A stretch of 64,000 nucleotides of DNA from Tipula vernalis (GCA_958295665.1 OY282558.1:308546092-308610091), one strand, 5' to 3'. Positions 10,461 through 23,850 are shown, counted from the first letter of the stretch. Notes: generated by a model not told the origin, from the letters alone. Program-made: numbers and translations.

Positions 10461-11205
10461 ATTATTCTATTTTTCTGCCAAAATATAATATTATAAATTT
10501 TGGGACATGGTTATCTTGTTATTTGGATGTAAAAAATATTAATACAAATTTGGTAAAATGAGTAATTCATTGTTAAGTCTAATGTGGTTTTGATTTTTTG
10601 TACAAGGCTTTCCACACTCAAACAATATAAGGATCTAGAATGGATGCCTCACTTAGGTAAAGAGTTCTCCGATTTATTAATATGTTTTGGTCTTATACAA
10701 TACTGGCATTGGCCAAAGCTCTTCATTTACAAATTATATACCACACCAATTTATAAGTAAATATGTTTTCTAAAAAACTAGCAAAATCATGAAAAACAAT
10801 AGTTTTAAAACAATAACTGAATTTCCTTGAGGCACAGGAATTAAGTAAATCAAAATATTTCTGTGACTTTTTTGAGAAATTACTTAACTGCAAAAAGTAA
10901 ATTATTCAGAAAACGCATTTGAAATAAAAACTCGCAGTAGCTTTTAGTAGTAATTACTCATTTTTATTTAGATTTTCCGGAGAAATGAAAGAAAATATTG
11001 GAAAACTAAAATTTATTTTGAATCTTTCGAGAATTCTCGAATTATTTTCATTCATAACTCAAAATCAACAAAAATGAATTTAACTAGTTTCTCAAAAAAA
11101 ACACAGATTTGTTTTAGTTAGATCTTACTCGCATTATTTATTTTGATTCCGGCCACTAGAAATTATATTTGTCACGAAATGTCTTAAAAGTTGCTTGTTT
11201 TAATA
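10461..11205. other. Intergenic, no gene seen
   Basis: AT-rich sequence after the peptide gene; no supported frame or repeat. Confidence 0.5.
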
Positions 11206-11355
11206 CAGAGCATTCACAATGAAAAACTTTTTACTTTTGACTTAAAGGTTTGTATGAATTTCCAACTTAACGAACAAAAATGTTTGCTCGTTTTGTGGAA
11301 ATTCTTACAAACCTGTAAGACAAAAGTAAAAAGTTTTTTCATTGCGAATGCTCTG
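11206..11355. mobile_element. Fold-back MITE, about 150 bp
   Basis: Starts CAGAGCATTCACAATGAAAA and ends with its imperfect reverse complement (TTTTTTCATTGCGAATGCTCTG). The arms of ~60 bases extend through an AAGTAAAAAG/CTTTTTACTT block. No coding capacity. Confidence 0.75.
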
Positions 11356-11732
11356 ATACTGTTTGGGTAAATGTTCGGTCGGCTAGCAAACAAACCATTG
11401 GCTAATCAAAAACATGACTACTATAGGTTCTACCTCACAAGTTTTTTGAATTTATTTTCCCTAATTTCTGTTTTATGCATGCAAAAAATTTTCCTTTAAG
11501 GTAAAAAAAATACAACGCGCTGGTTGGTTGAAATAACTGCCACTTTTTTTAAGGTTATGTAATTTTGCCTGAAAGGCAAAAAAATTTGCCTTATACAAAA
11601 TTGAACCATGTTCAATTTTCTATTTTTTAACTTGTAAAGCCTGTATTCCATTTCGAAAGATTTACTGACTGTACAAAAAAAATCGGAACAAGACAGAGAA
11701 AAAACAAAATTTCTTTAGAGTGACAAATATAT

Positions 11733-12387
11733 TGTATATGCTGCGAGTCGAATCGATTTTAATCCTAGTTTAACTCTCACTATATACGGAGTGAAGTTAT
11801 TCTAACCAAATCTTAGGTGTACCATATATACTGCAGAGTTAAACATATGCAGAGTTCAAATAGGATTGAAACCGAGTTTTTAAAAAAATGAAACAAAATA
11901 TCATTTCAGATTATCATAAGGATTGATTACTCTTTTTGTTGATCGCCATATATGTTATTGTAATTTTTTCAGCGATATTATGTCTAAAAAATTGTAATTT
12001 TCAATCAAACTCCATGAAAATTACGGGATAGACCACCGAAATGTCGGAGTAATTTTTTCGAAAAAATAAAAAGCTAAATACCAAAACAAAAATTTATTAT
12101 TAAAATTAATTAATTAAAATCTTAATAAATCAGATATTTAAAATAAAATAATAAATTTAATTGAAAAAATTAAAAGGGATTTTTTTTAAAATTGGTGCAC
12201 GAATTTTTCTTTAATTTTGTTGTTGTTTTTTTAACTCTACTCTGCTATGCGTATGCATATAGTACATTTTTTAGAGTAGAGTTTAACTCAACTCTCCAAA
12301 TTATTTGGGTCGAGTCGAGTTTAACTGGACTCCGTATATAGTGAGAGGTAAGCAAGGATTAAACTCGACTCGACTCTCAGCATATAC
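11733..12387. mobile_element. MITE of the TCGACTCGACTC family, diverged copy
   Basis: Left end GTATATGCTGCGAGTCGA and right end TCGACTCTCAGCATATAC are inverted repeats. Further paired blocks (CTATATACGGAGT and ACTCCGTATATAG) lie inside. The TTTAACTC/GAGTCGAGT composition matches the element at 44008-44474, so the two are relatives. No coding frame. Confidence 0.7.
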
Positions 12388-12461
12388 TCGTACAATATAA
12401 AAAAAGACAAAGAATATTTTTATTTGTTATTTTAATTTTATATCCAGATTTTATATTCTAA

Positions 12462-12535
12462 AAATGTTTGATTTCATGACAAAAGTGTTTGATTTCATGA
12501 ACAAAAAATGTTTGATTTCACGAACAAAAAATATT
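12462..12535. repeat. Short tandem repeat, about 23 bp x 3
   Basis: Three successive units carry TGTTTGATTTCA followed by TGA or CGA and an A run; a degenerate fourth follows. Confidence 0.7.
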
Positions 12536-13330
12536 TAAAGCAACCAAAGAACTTAAATACAATGGACTAAAAAAAGGCAAACGTCAAGCGTAGAAAATTC
12601 TGTGCGAAAAAGAGAAAGACTAAAATAGTTTAGGGCCGTATTTAGAATTTTATTGCTAAAAATAAAACATTTAAAGTTTAAAAAAGGTTTTTGTTTTAGT
12701 TGCAAATACACGGACAATTATTATTTAATTAAATTTTTTAATAAAATTAATTTTATTATTAAAAATAACTTTTCTAAAAACGCATCATTATTTAACGCTA
12801 TTAATGCGGACCTTATAAAAATAATTGTAAATAAATCGTAAGGACCACAACAACAAAAACATTTTTGTTGTATAAGAATAAATTTAAATTAAAAGTGCAC
12901 TTTTTTATCACAAATTACAATATTCGTACATCACATGTTTAATTTCATTAATATACAACTGCGATTTTGTTGTGTGCATGGGAGCTTACTCACATGGAGT
13001 TTTACATATATTCATGCACCATGCATGTAATATATTGTTACTGTGTGTTGTCATTTATTTTATTTGTGTTCGTGTGGCATTTGTACCAGTAAGCAATCAA
13101 AAATTATTGAGTCGGATGAAATCGGTTCGGTTCAAATTTTTGGTGCTTATCTCTTCCTATAGGAATATTTTTTTCCCATGCTCTTTAGATTGGGAATATG
13201 GGAATATTGACATTTTGAATTGTATATTTTGTGTTTACAATTTTTTTTTTTGTAAATTTATAATAAAATTTTGTCTTAGATTAGAACAAATTTAAATTAA
13301 ATTAAATTAATATATATGGTAACTAATGAA
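12536..13330. other. AT-rich, no gene seen
   Basis: Only short low-complexity frames; a CATGCACCATGCATG near-palindrome occurs at about 13013. Confidence 0.5.
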
Positions 13331-13364
13331 TGTGTGTATTTCATATAATGGGTGGTTTGGCGTC

Positions 13365-13830
13365 TATTGGAGGGGGGGGGGCAAAGTTGAGTAAATTAAT
13401 CTACCAGCTCCGTAACCTACTATTAGGGTACGCATCACGTCAGCTGTTCTGGTCATGTATTAGACAGCTGCGTGATGGCTACAATTGTGGAAGGGGTAAT
13501 CTGTTCACAATTCGCAAGTGTACGTGTTGCCTCCTCGTGGCAACCACTGGTAACTAAGGCCATTTGGCACATTTTTGGCTATTTGGTACAGGCTGAAGTA
13601 AGGCGCTAAAGGAGAAAACCTTGACAAAAAACCATAATCTAAGGTGGAACAGCATATGCCGATGGATGAATGGCTGATAGGTTAATCAGTCCAAAATATG
13701 CGGACTCTGGATACCTGGCATCCTCCAGTTTTATTTAGCCTTCCTGTAGTAAAGCTGGGTGACCTACAGGCGATTTGCAATACCCAGCAACTCGTAAGAG
13801 TAAAATCAAACGGAGGACGAACTCAGACTA
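13365..13830 (+). mobile_element. GC-richer fragment resembling the 5' leader of a non-LTR element
   Basis: Abrupt GC-richer island in AT-rich DNA starting at a run of 10 G. It contains GTTGCCTCCTCGTGGCAAC near 13530. The LINE leader at 3451-3475 (reverse strand) has the closely similar TACGCCTCCTCGTGGCGAC, preceded in both by AGTGTA. No ORF1 or ORF2 follows. I infer a solo leader or a SINE-like derivative on the plus strand; the family is unproven. Confidence 0.4.
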
Positions 13831-13859
13831 CTTTCAGATAACTTTCAGGCAAGTCACCG

Positions 13860-14861
13860 TTTACATGTTATACTATTTATCTCGGACGTTTTCAGTCAGA
13901 TCACTTTCGGTTTAACATGTATCTTTAGTATATGGTATATCAAAAAAACTAAATCCGATTTTTTCGTTTTTCAATGGGTAAAGCGCTTTTATGGTTTCTA
14001 TGAAAAAAAAAATTTTATAGTTTGTTTGCTTTTGTTTTTGTATATAAAAAGAAAATTCCAAAGAGTCCGAAAGCTCAAGCAAAAAAATAAATAAATCGAG
14101 CCTAAAACCAATAAAATTTTTTTTAATGTACATATACATATATACTTTTCCAGAAATGCAAAGAACTTAATTCGAGTTTATGAAGTTATTCCAATTATCC
14201 AATTTATTAATATTGGACTAATGTAATTTATAAAAAACGCGCTGAAAATATAATTATTACAAATTTATGAGCGACATCTTTCGAAATACTAGTTTAATAC
14301 AAAATTAAGCCAATACAAAACGATATTAGCCGTGCCATCTGCAATTCGAAAACTACACTACAAAATGATAAACAGCAAATCAAATTCAGCACGAGAAAAA
14401 ACAAAACAAAAAAATTGTATGACCAACCTCTACGATATCATCCTGTAATTTTAGACACGACAAGATGTCATTTTTATTTCCATCTATTTTTGTGTTAGAA
14501 ATTTTATTTTTAAAATTATTAACTTTGTTATAAGTGTGTTTTTGTAATATTAAAATTTATTTATTTGTCATTTCTTCTAGTTAATTATTAAAGTGAAATG
14601 TGTGCAATTAATCAAAAATATATCATTGTTTAAATAAAATTAAGGTACCTTGTTGTGTGTGTATGTGAAGAGTGCGTGAAATCAAATTGAGATCAAAAAA
14701 AGAAAGAAAAGTGATAGAAGTTTGAAATTTTTTTTTCTCTGTGTTCATTTTACTATGAAACCCGAAATTTTACTAATTGTTGACTAAATAAATTGTGATA
14801 ATCTATTAAACAAATATTGTTATAAATTGTGCGCTAAAAAATAATAGAATAAAACATCAAA
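13860..14861 (+). other. Probable 5' untranslated and promoter region of the membrane adaptor gene
   Basis: No coding frame of note. The stretch precedes the ATG at 14862 and is AT-rich. I found no convincing TATA/initiator pair, so the transcription start is not placed. Confidence 0.35.
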
Positions 14862-14974
14862 ATGTTGTTGGAATCATACACGGCCAGAATTGAATACATC
14901 ATTCCGTTCACCACCGTATTCTCAATAATCGTACTAGTGATTGGATGTACCTGTTGGAAGAAAAAAGTTATAAA
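14862..14974 (+). CDS. Tyr-motif transmembrane adaptor-like protein, exon 1
   Basis: ATG at 14862 opens 37 codons plus two bases, ending at a GTAAGT donor. The product begins MLLESYTARIEYIIP, a short outside segment with no signal sequence. A single transmembrane helix follows (FTTVFSIIVLVIG, residues ~16-28), then CTCW and three lysines. The Cys-x-Cys at the inner membrane face beside basic residues looks like a palmitoylation site, as in vertebrate adaptors PAG1 and LAT; this is analogy, not homology. The phase-2 donor leaves AA. The exon at 40392 supplies the G, giving lysine and continuing NDLLGLEGLV. The match in phase and strand is my reason for joining them across 25,417 nt; an unseen exon in between is possible. 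Confidence 0.6.
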
Positions 14975-16132
14975 GTAAGTTGGACCCCTAATATCCCACT
15001 GGTATTATACTTAAGTATTCATTATTATTATGCTTATACATTTTGTTGTGCTAGCGTGCCTGTCTGCCTGTTGTTTGCATACTGAATTACACAGTTATAA
15101 AAAGTCGCTTCGTCGTCGAAAAGATGTTTTGCTGTCTAATCAGTAATCACTAATCAGCTAGTTTTTTGTTGCGTTTTGATTAAAAAAAATGTTTTCAGTG
15201 CCATAATAAAATCGATATTACTACCACATAAATTTTATCAGGACATCGAACTTGCGTATTTCGAATAAATAAATTGTACCGAATGTAGGTCATGTTGTTA
15301 GTAGCCTAAGTAGTATTATAGTAAATATATTCTATTCTTTCGTTTTTTTTACTATCTGCAGACGTAATAAATTTCCTGTTGAGGATGTCGGCAAACCTAT
15401 TGTTGTTTTTTTATGGTTTGCCTGTTTGGTTCATATGTGTCTTAAATAATACGAATAACATTATGAGTCATGTTAAGCTAAGTAGTGACTTCATTTGAAT
15501 GATTAATTATCAAATTTACTTACTTACCTTTCTATTTTTCAATAAAACTCGACTTTAAAAATTTATTCATTTTGTGGATCTTGTTGAAAATGTCGATGGA
15601 AGTTTATTTTTTGGTGCGCAAGTGATACTTACGTTAATTTAAAAATGGATTTTTAATTAATATTTAATTACTTATGTCTGGAACCAACCAGGATATCTGG
15701 ATATTTGCCTGTAAATTTTTAATTTAAACGCCTCGTTAAAATTTTAAAATTTTCTTTAATTTTAACACAAGAATTTTCGATATATTCTATTAACTGCCCG
15801 GGAACTTCTTGGAAATACTAAAAAGAACATAAAAAAATTTACTTCATCAAAATTCTTTCAGTAAGGAATTTTTCTGGATCTAAAACCTTTTCCAGATTAC
15901 TTAGTCTACAAAGAGTTTTTATCGTTCTTATCGTTTCCAATATTTTCGTTAAAATATTAGCAAATTGTAATTTTAATTCGTTTTATATTTTAGAAGATGG
16001 GGTGAGGGTGACTCCCACAACCCAACCCCGCTTTCTGAGGATTTATAGAATTCTCCCTGTTTCAATTATTTTGTAAGAGAAAGAGAAGTTTGTCTGTGTA
16101 TTATTAAATCAATAAGATTAGCAATAATAAAC
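14975..16132. other. Start of the 25-kb intron, no gene seen
   Basis: AT-rich with no supported frame or repeat. The intron runs to 40391 and holds the mobile elements listed below. Confidence 0.5.
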
Positions 16133-16489
16133 GTGTTCCATTGGCGTTAGCAAACTATGTACTTGTTACAAGTATGTACTTGTATCTACTCGCAACTACT
16201 CATGCTCAAGTGATGGTGTAGTTGTTAGAAGTAGTTACGCATATAATTAACGAAAGAGGAATTTTAGTTTAAAAAATTCTAATAGATGGCTCTATACCAA
16301 TTTTGGTTGTGTGAACTGTGAACATCATTTTTTAACCCTAATCCAACCAAGGTGTGCCTTTTTGGCTCGTTTGATAAATGCATCGATTTTCAAAATAATG
16401 TTAATTTAGTTATAAACTTGTATGTATTTTATTTTGAAACATTTCCATATAACGTACTTGACATCTAATCATTCTCTGAAAAAAATTTC

Positions 16490-18905
16490 GTCATTTATTT
16501 ATTTATTTATTTTATTCCGTTTTTATTACAACATGACAACTAGGTCATTTTACGTAATTACACTGTAATTACGCTGTATAAACAGCAACAAATCCACTTA
16601 ATCTACATTAGTTTGTACCACAGATCAGTAAAGGAAGAAAAATTATAAAAAAATATGAAGACATAAAAATAAAAACTAAAACTAAGTCTTCAGATTTATA
16701 ACTAATTATAAGTAACTGTAAACCAATAATTACATACAGCTATAGATTATTAAGATAATTCACGCATTCCACCCTAAACGTGTCCAAACGTGTCAAACAT
16801 TTAATATGTGTTGGAACAGTATTCCATAGCCTAGCACCTCTCCTTATAAATGACCCTTTCATATAATTGGTGCGAGTGTTTGGCAATATTATGTTTTGTG
16901 TCCGTAATGACTGAGCAAATACAAGCTTATGATATAGATATTGAGGTTGACGAGTTGTAATAATTTTGTACATTAAAACTAGAATTCTAAGATCAAAATA
17001 ATTCTCCAAAGAGCATCCAAAAATCTTATTATAGTAAGGTGTCAATCGATCCCTGCATTTCAATCCAAAAATGTATCTTAGACATGAATTATACACTCTT
17101 TTAATTTTGGTAAAGAAGCAAAAACTCAATTCGGAAAACACCACATCACAATAAAACAGATTACTAAGAATTAAAAATCTAGCTAACAGCATCCTGACCT
17201 TGATTGGAGTAAATGCAGAGTTACGCCAAAGCATTCGCAGCCCATTGAACATTTTCTGCATAATAGAATTCACATGTACATTCCAATCCAAGTGTTTATC
17301 CAAGGTCACACCCAAATTCCTTACTGATTCACTAAAAGGTATATTGTCATTACCAACTCTAACTCTAAAAATAAGTTAAGTCCACGTCATAAGTAAAAGG
17401 ATTACGCTTCTGGGAAAACATAATCACCTGGGACTTTTTCGAATTTAATAACAATTGATTCTCCGCCGACCACTCAATAATATTATTAATATCCATGTTC
17501 ATATATGCAATTACTTCATTAGTAGCTACCATTCTATCACAATTATCAATCTCAATTTCACTAAAAATTTGGAGATCATCCGCAAACAAATGATAGTGAG
17601 AGTGTCGAATAGAACTTCCAATATCGTTTATATACATTGCAAATATTAAGGGCCCCATAATAGATCCCTGGGGGACACCAGTAGGCAGGGGCAAATAACT
17701 AGATTTAACTCCATTAACTTCAACAAATTGAAAGCGATCAGTTAAATAAGATAACATTAATTCCGACGCATTAGATGAAAAACTGAAGCAGTTTCTCAAT
17801 TTATAACAAAATTTAACGAATGATATACAGTTAAAAGCTTTACTGAAATCAAGTAGACATAGCAGGACATAATTGCCCCTGTCCAAGCAGCTCCTAACAA
17901 ATTCCATCAAATCCACTAACACCGTTGCAGTACTATGTCTTTCCCTAAACCCTGACTGCTGAGAAGATAATAAGTTACTTGTATTAAGGTATTGTTTAAT
18001 CTGGTCGGAAATAATTCTTTCGAACACTTTTGAAAGAACTGAGAGTTGAGCAATAGGTCTCACATCGGACACTAATGCAGGCTCCTTAACTTTAGGTAGC
18101 CCAATAACTCTACTAACTTTCCACACTTTAGGATAATATTTATGTTCCACAATACTATTAAACAAATACGTTAAATGAGGTACAATCACAGGAGCTATAA
18201 TTTTTAAAAATCTTAGCGGCAAATTGTCAGCACCCATTGCATTAGACGTTAGAGAGCCTATTGCTTTAAGAACATCGTCATCAGACATAATATTAAAATT
18301 GAAGCAATTAGAGTTATTAAAAGAGGTCCCAGTCTCCGAATGCTGCACCAGATTCATTATTGGCACTTTGACAAACTCCTCATTAAGCTCATAAGGAGAA
18401 AATTTAGAAACAACCTCAGCTGAATCCTTGGTTTTAAACCCATATTTGTCCAAATTCCTCCACAATAATTTAGTGCCAAGTTTGGGATCCAACTTATCAC
18501 GCAAAAACTTTCTCTTAGCCGATCTCACCATCTTATTAAGTTCTTTTTCATAACATTTGTAGGTTCGTTTGTCTTCCTCACAACGAGATCGTTTCCATAC
18601 ATTTTTTGCCATATCAACAAGTTGTTTTTTATTTTTAATAGCATAGCTGAACCATGGGATAGGCTTGAGTTTTTTCCTAATCATTTTAAAGGGAGCATAC
18701 TGATGCAGCCATGTCGAGATTTTATCGTATAAAAACTCAAACTTCCCATCCATATTATCATAGTTGCGCACAAACTTAATCTCATCATTGAGTTGAACCG
18801 GTATGTTAAAGTCAATTGATATAAGACATGATCAGTGAAGGATGACTGATGAAAATTAGATGTTTCAAATTGGGTGTTAGAAACAATGTAATCCAGAAGT
18901 CGAAT
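16490..18905 (-). mobile_element. 5'-truncated non-LTR retrotransposon (Jockey/CR1-like)
   Basis: On the minus strand the element carries the reverse transcriptase and C-terminal part of ORF2. It ends in a (TAAA)n-type tail, read on the plus strand as repeated ATTT at 16493-16515. The endonuclease is missing, so it is 5'-truncated near 18905. It lies inside the MITE at 16133-19218. Confidence 0.8.
16740..18771 (-). pseudogene. Reverse transcriptase ORF of the truncated LINE, frameshifted
   Basis: Two frames: 18771-17365 (468 codons) and 17315-16740 (191 codons), separated by a frame change at about 17350. RT motifs in order: SDVRPIAQLSVLSKVFE, QSGFRERHST, CLLDFSKAFNC (motif A; relatives usually have FD where this copy has FN), PTGVPQGSIMGPL and HYHLFADDLQIF with FADD. 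The second frame continues LGVTLDKHLDWN and ends RLDTFRVECVNYL, the usual C-terminal region. The frameshift and missing endonuclease mean it cannot mobilise itself. Confidence 0.85.
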
Positions 18906-19232
18906 TTATTTGATTAGAATTTGAATTTACTGACATAACAAAAATATGTTGGTTCGATTAGGGTTAAAAACAAAAAAAAATTGGTTTATGTTTGTGATAC
19001 GACGCGCAATTGTTAAATCGTAAAAATATTTTAATTATTTTGTTGTTTAATGTTTTATTAAGTACTTATTATTATTAATAGATCAACGTATTTTTTATTA
19101 AAATCTAGCAGTTTAATTTAAATTGAGGTTATGTTTTACTACTGTCACAAAAATTTGCGTTCCATTGAACATCTACTCACAAGTACTTGGCAGTAGCAAA
19201 TTGTTTCCAATGGAACACAGTGAATGAAATTC

Positions 19233-19922
19233 ACAACATTTTTCGATAAGTTAATCAGAAAAAAATGAAGAGTTCAAACATTTATAATATGGCTACCAAA
19301 AAAGTAGAAATATCAAAATCTGCCCGTACTTTAACCCAAGAGTCATACAAAGTATATTAACCCTGAACAAAAAATGAGCACCCTCCTTGAGTTCTCTATG
19401 TAGTAGCTTGGTTTCATACTGAAAAGTTCGGTCTACTCTTCAGGTAGCTACGACCTAATTAAAAAAATACAATTCTCACTTCATACATAAAGTATAAGGT
19501 AAGAACGTAATGATCTAGTGAATTATATTCATTAAATATTATTGTTGTCTATAAAAAGCCGAAAGAATTTTAATTATTAATGTGGGCATAATAATGAGAC
19601 ACAAAAATGAGGGTTTCCCTTGAGTTTTTGATTTAGTGAATATAATTCGTTAGATCATTACGTTCTTACCTCATACTTTATGTGAGAATGGTATTTTTGT
19701 AGAGTTTGTTTGTTCAGTAAACCGAACTTTTTAGTACGGAACCAAACTACTACATAGAGAACTCAAGGAGGGTCCTCATTTTTTGTTCAGGTTTAATATA
19801 CTTTGTGTTACTCATGGGTTTTAAAGTAAGAGGGAGATTTTGATATTTCTTCTTTTTTGGTAGATATATTATAAATGATTGGCCTCTTATTTTTTTCTGA
19901 TTAACCAATCGAAAAATATTGT
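19233..19922. mobile_element. Long fold-back element, arms about 300 bp
   Basis: Arms 19233-19538 and 19632-19922 are imperfect reverse complements. Examples are ACCCTCCTTGAGTTCTCTAT against ATAGAGAACTCAAGGAGGGT, and GTAAGAACGTAATGATCTA against TAGATCATTACGTTCTTAC. The 93-base loop has no coding frame. A TCTATAAAAAGCCGAA block in the loop recurs (TCTATAAAAATCCGAA) just outside at about 19951. Confidence 0.85.
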
Positions 19923-19929
19923 CAATGTC

Positions 19930-22900
19930 ATTGTTGTTAATATATTTTGTCTATAAAAATCCGAACGAATCTTATTGATTCAATTATTTTGTAATATTTT
20001 TTCATCGTGCATAAATACTTACCCCCAAATATTTGCATTATTCCAAATAAGAAATTTTTGCATTAGTTTTGGGACAGTTCCTTTTTGGTGTATGTATTTA
20101 TGAATTGGGTTTGAAAAATCTTTGAAATTTTTAAGAAACTGCTTTCAATATTATAATTTAGTTTAATTAACGAGAGGATCCAAGTTCGAACAGAACTATA
20201 ACATATTACACATGCAATACTGGTATCTAAAACCAAACAAAATGTGTTTTACGTTCGATTCAATATAAAAAATTATCAAATTAAATTGTTGATTTAATAT
20301 GTAACTACATATTTGTTATTATATAAGTAATCAAGTTCACAAACAATTTAATTATTTATATTAAATAAATAAAAATATTAAATGTAAAACAAAGTAAACA
20401 AAACTGATTTTTTAATGCCAAAATGTGCATTCTCTCTGATACCTTATGAAGGCACATCACCCCTCCTCTTTTGCCTGTAAATATTATCTATCTATATTCT
20501 CAGCATTTTTTGAATACATATGTGTGTACCTTGCTGTTGTATACCTAATAAATAATAGTATTACTAACTAGTGATCTTACTCATCGATTATATGCAGTGG
20601 TGGAATTTTTTTCGCAACATCCTTAAAGAGCAAATCAATAATTTAAATAAAGATGCCGAAATTGCTGCCTGGCAATTTCATTATTTCGGAATATTTTTGA
20701 AAATGTAATATTCTATATTGTGACATATTTTAAATAATTTAAAAATGTAATTCAATTTTTTTTTTTTTGTAAACAACGTTATTCTAAAAAATCTAAACTG
20801 ATAGAAAAAAACGTAAATAATTTGCACATTTACATAGATTACATCATTCTTATAATCGCCCGTTTGAATTTACGTTTAATAGTTACAGAGATATGACAAT
20901 ACGTTTAATAATCGTTTAATTAAGCTCTAAAGTCTAAATTATTCATGCCTGCGCTGAAATTATATTAAATCATAGACAGTGTTTGTAATCAAATTTTTGG
21001 ACAATCAGCAAAAATCTGAACAAACAATAAAAAAAAATCTTATCGGTGTTTCGCATTCGTTATTCGAGTATACAACTTTTGAGATATTTTAATGAAAAAT
21101 TAATTTAATTTTTATCACGCTATTGAGTTTAAAAAAGCAAAAAAAAGAGTCAAGTATCGCGTGCGTTATTATTTAACAAACGCTTTTTATTAATATGGCA
21201 TCCTATAATGTGTAACACACACAAAAAAAAAATTTTATCGAGTATCATGTGAACTATCAAAACAAGTTTTTGGTGTAGTTTACATTTCTTATTTTCTTCG
21301 AATTGTATTTCTATAAGATTTTATTGAGACTAATTTGCATTCCGATATTTATAATAACAGCATTTAAGTATTAAATGATAAAATTTATAGATGACGAAAA
21401 AATTCCATTAAAATGTTTTACTTGCCTAAAAAAGAATCGAACGAGCCCATATAACTGAACTTATTTTAATTATGGTTAAAAAATATAGCACCAAGGTATC
21501 AGTTTGGATTTGCGATAAAATTAAAATTGTATAGATTAGATTAGCAAATCTAGAAAATGAATTAGATGATAATTGGCATTTCACGATCAACCTCTTTGTC
21601 TGAAAAATGAGCAAAATTATAGGAAATAATATTCTGATTGTTTTGCTCTAAGAAATAAAAAAATCAAAGAATGTTTTAGAAACTAGGTCATTTCACTAAA
21701 AAAATGATCCACTAAACAATAGATATTCTCTCCACCTATGATTTAACCAAGTAAACGATAGTAAAATTTATGTTTTCTATCGTTTTGGTGAAATCTGTGT
21801 CGGACCAAACTACTCGTTCTAGCAAAATTCCCAAATTTATTTAATTTTTATTTACACATTTGTACCGGAAAACACGACTATGAGTATGGATGGTAAAAAT
21901 GGAAAAATATTAACTCCGGCAGTCGAGTGATTAGCATTAGTGTTAACTATACAACACACAATATTACATTAAATTGAAGTAATTTACGGGATTAATTATT
22001 ATTTTTACAGTAAATCGTAGCTTGATTGTCGCCCTGTGATGATAAGTAAATATGTGTGTCAACAGATTTGTTTTGCAATATATACCGAGTAGTTTGGAGC
22101 TTGTGTAACACAGTTTGGTGAGGAAGGCGAAATAGAATAATACAGGTTATTTTTAAATTGATGAATGTCTTAAAGGTTACTTCAAGGTCTTTAAAATTAA
22201 CAAAATAACATTGTTATTTTTTCAATTCCAATTCTAGAAAGTGGGAAAACAAAATAACATGAATATTAACGTTCTAGAAACCTTTAGGTTTTTTTAATTC
22301 ACAGAGCTAATTTTGTTTAGCTCAAAAAGAATAAATAAAACAAATATTATTAGTGATAAATTTTTAATTAAATTTAAATAATTTATTAATTACGTTTGTT
22401 TTGTTTTACTTCTAAATACCTTTCTAATTCTAATTTTTGTCCTCAAAGCAAAAAAATAAATCGAGATTAGGAATTCAGGAGGGAATCAGGAGGGATCACT
22501 GGCCAATCGTTTGAATTGTTTTTTTTTTATCTTTGCGTGTTTCAAGTTCTGAATTGATTTTCGGCTCAATAATTTAAAAACTAATTCTGTGTTTTCCGTT
22601 CCGAAAAAGGATTGAAGCTGTTCGGGCCGGAACTCTCTAAGCGTTTTTGCCAATTTATTTCGTTACACAATTTCCCATTCTTAATTTTCGTTTCAATATT
22701 TTTTTTTTAATCATAGGTACTTACTCATACCATGCATAAAATTTTAATTTCAATAAATTTTTATTTCTATCAATTGAGAGGTTGGCCAACAAAATCAATC
22801 ATAATATCCGAATACCCTCTATCTCCAAATCAATAAGGTTCTAGAAATTAAGTTGATTTATCCATTCATTCTCAAGTAACAGATGGACGGGCTACATTTT

Positions 22901-23120
22901 TACAAAAATGCTTAAAAAATAATTTTTTTCAAAGAGGGCCAATTAAAAAATGTTCAGGAAAATCAACGATAAGAAATTTAACTTCAGGGCCAAATGTAAG
23001 TAAGCACGTGGTCGATTCAAAAATTGTATGGAATGGAGACGTTTACCTTTTCTAACCCATTGACCCGATTTACATTTTTTTTTTGAATCTTTAGAGTTTT
23101 ATTTAATTAATCACGGTGGG
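19930..23120. other. Intronic, no gene seen
   Basis: AT-rich sequence within the large intron. I found no supported frame, no clear inverted repeat and no tandem array. Confidence 0.45.
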
Positions 23121-23124
23121 GTTT

Positions 23125-23850
23125 GTCTTATTTTACTGAAAGTTAGTTACTGCAGACCTACCAGGATAAAATCCGTGTTGTGCAGGAGAAATGAAATTCT
23201 TAGTAAGGAAGTGTAAGATTTTATGAACCATAGACTCAAACAGCTTGAGTAAGACGGAGAGAATGGCGATCCCACTATAATTACTCACATCACTTCTTCT
23301 ACCCGCGAGGATCGGGCAAGAAACCGCGATGAAGGCTTTCATTAAATATGAAGGTAATCGGAAGGGCTAAACTTTCAGCACAACAACTAAACAGAATCGG
23401 CGGAAAACCGTCATAACCCGCTCCCTTACCAACCTCGAACTGAAGCAGACAATCCCGAACTTCTTCCTCGGTAAATTTGAATTCATTAAATTGAACGAAG
23501 GTGGGAAAAACTGGAGTCACGATAGCGGGCAACAGAACGGGTTTGTGAACCGACGCAAAAAACTTAGCAAACAGATTGCAGATGTCCAAGGACTGACTAG
23601 CGACGGAGCTCTGGTAAGATATATTAGACGGAAAGCCAGCCACTTTTTTCTTGCTGTTAATCAAATTCCAGAACTAGTTAGGACTAGATGTTAACTTTCT
23701 TCAATTCGCACTATATAGTTGTTGTAAAGGAACCAGTTAAGGCTCTTAAATTCCTTGCGGGCTATATCAAAATTAGGATATTATTTAACACCATGCAGTC
23801 TATACAGGGAATGAAGCATTGCGTCGTTTCTCGATCAATACCAACTGATT
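23125..23850 (-). pseudogene. Decayed LINE reverse transcriptase fragment
   Basis: Minus strand, frames shifting. About 23850-23690 gives RKEFKSLNWFLYNNYI, the linker after the endonuclease. 23664-23299 gives FTEEEVRDCLLQFEVGKGAG with YDGFPPILFSCCAESLALP, the first RT block. 23342-23133 gives RRSDVSNYSGIAILSVLLKL and ISPAQHGFYPGRSAVTN, the next blocks. It stops before the catalytic YADD box. The blocks are those of Jockey-like RTs, but the family differs from the other LINEs here. Confidence 0.75.

Larger units (their letters stand above)
16133..19218. mobile_element. TIR element (MITE) split by a non-LTR insertion
   Basis: GTGTTCCATTGG (16133-16144) and its exact complement CCAATGGAACAC (19207-19218) are the ends. 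A second inverted pair, AACCCTAATCCAACCAA (about 16334) and TTGGTTCGATTAGGGTT (about 18951), lies just outside the reverse-transcriptase element. Without that insertion the element is ~660 bp and non-coding. No clear target duplication was seen. Confidence 0.6.
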
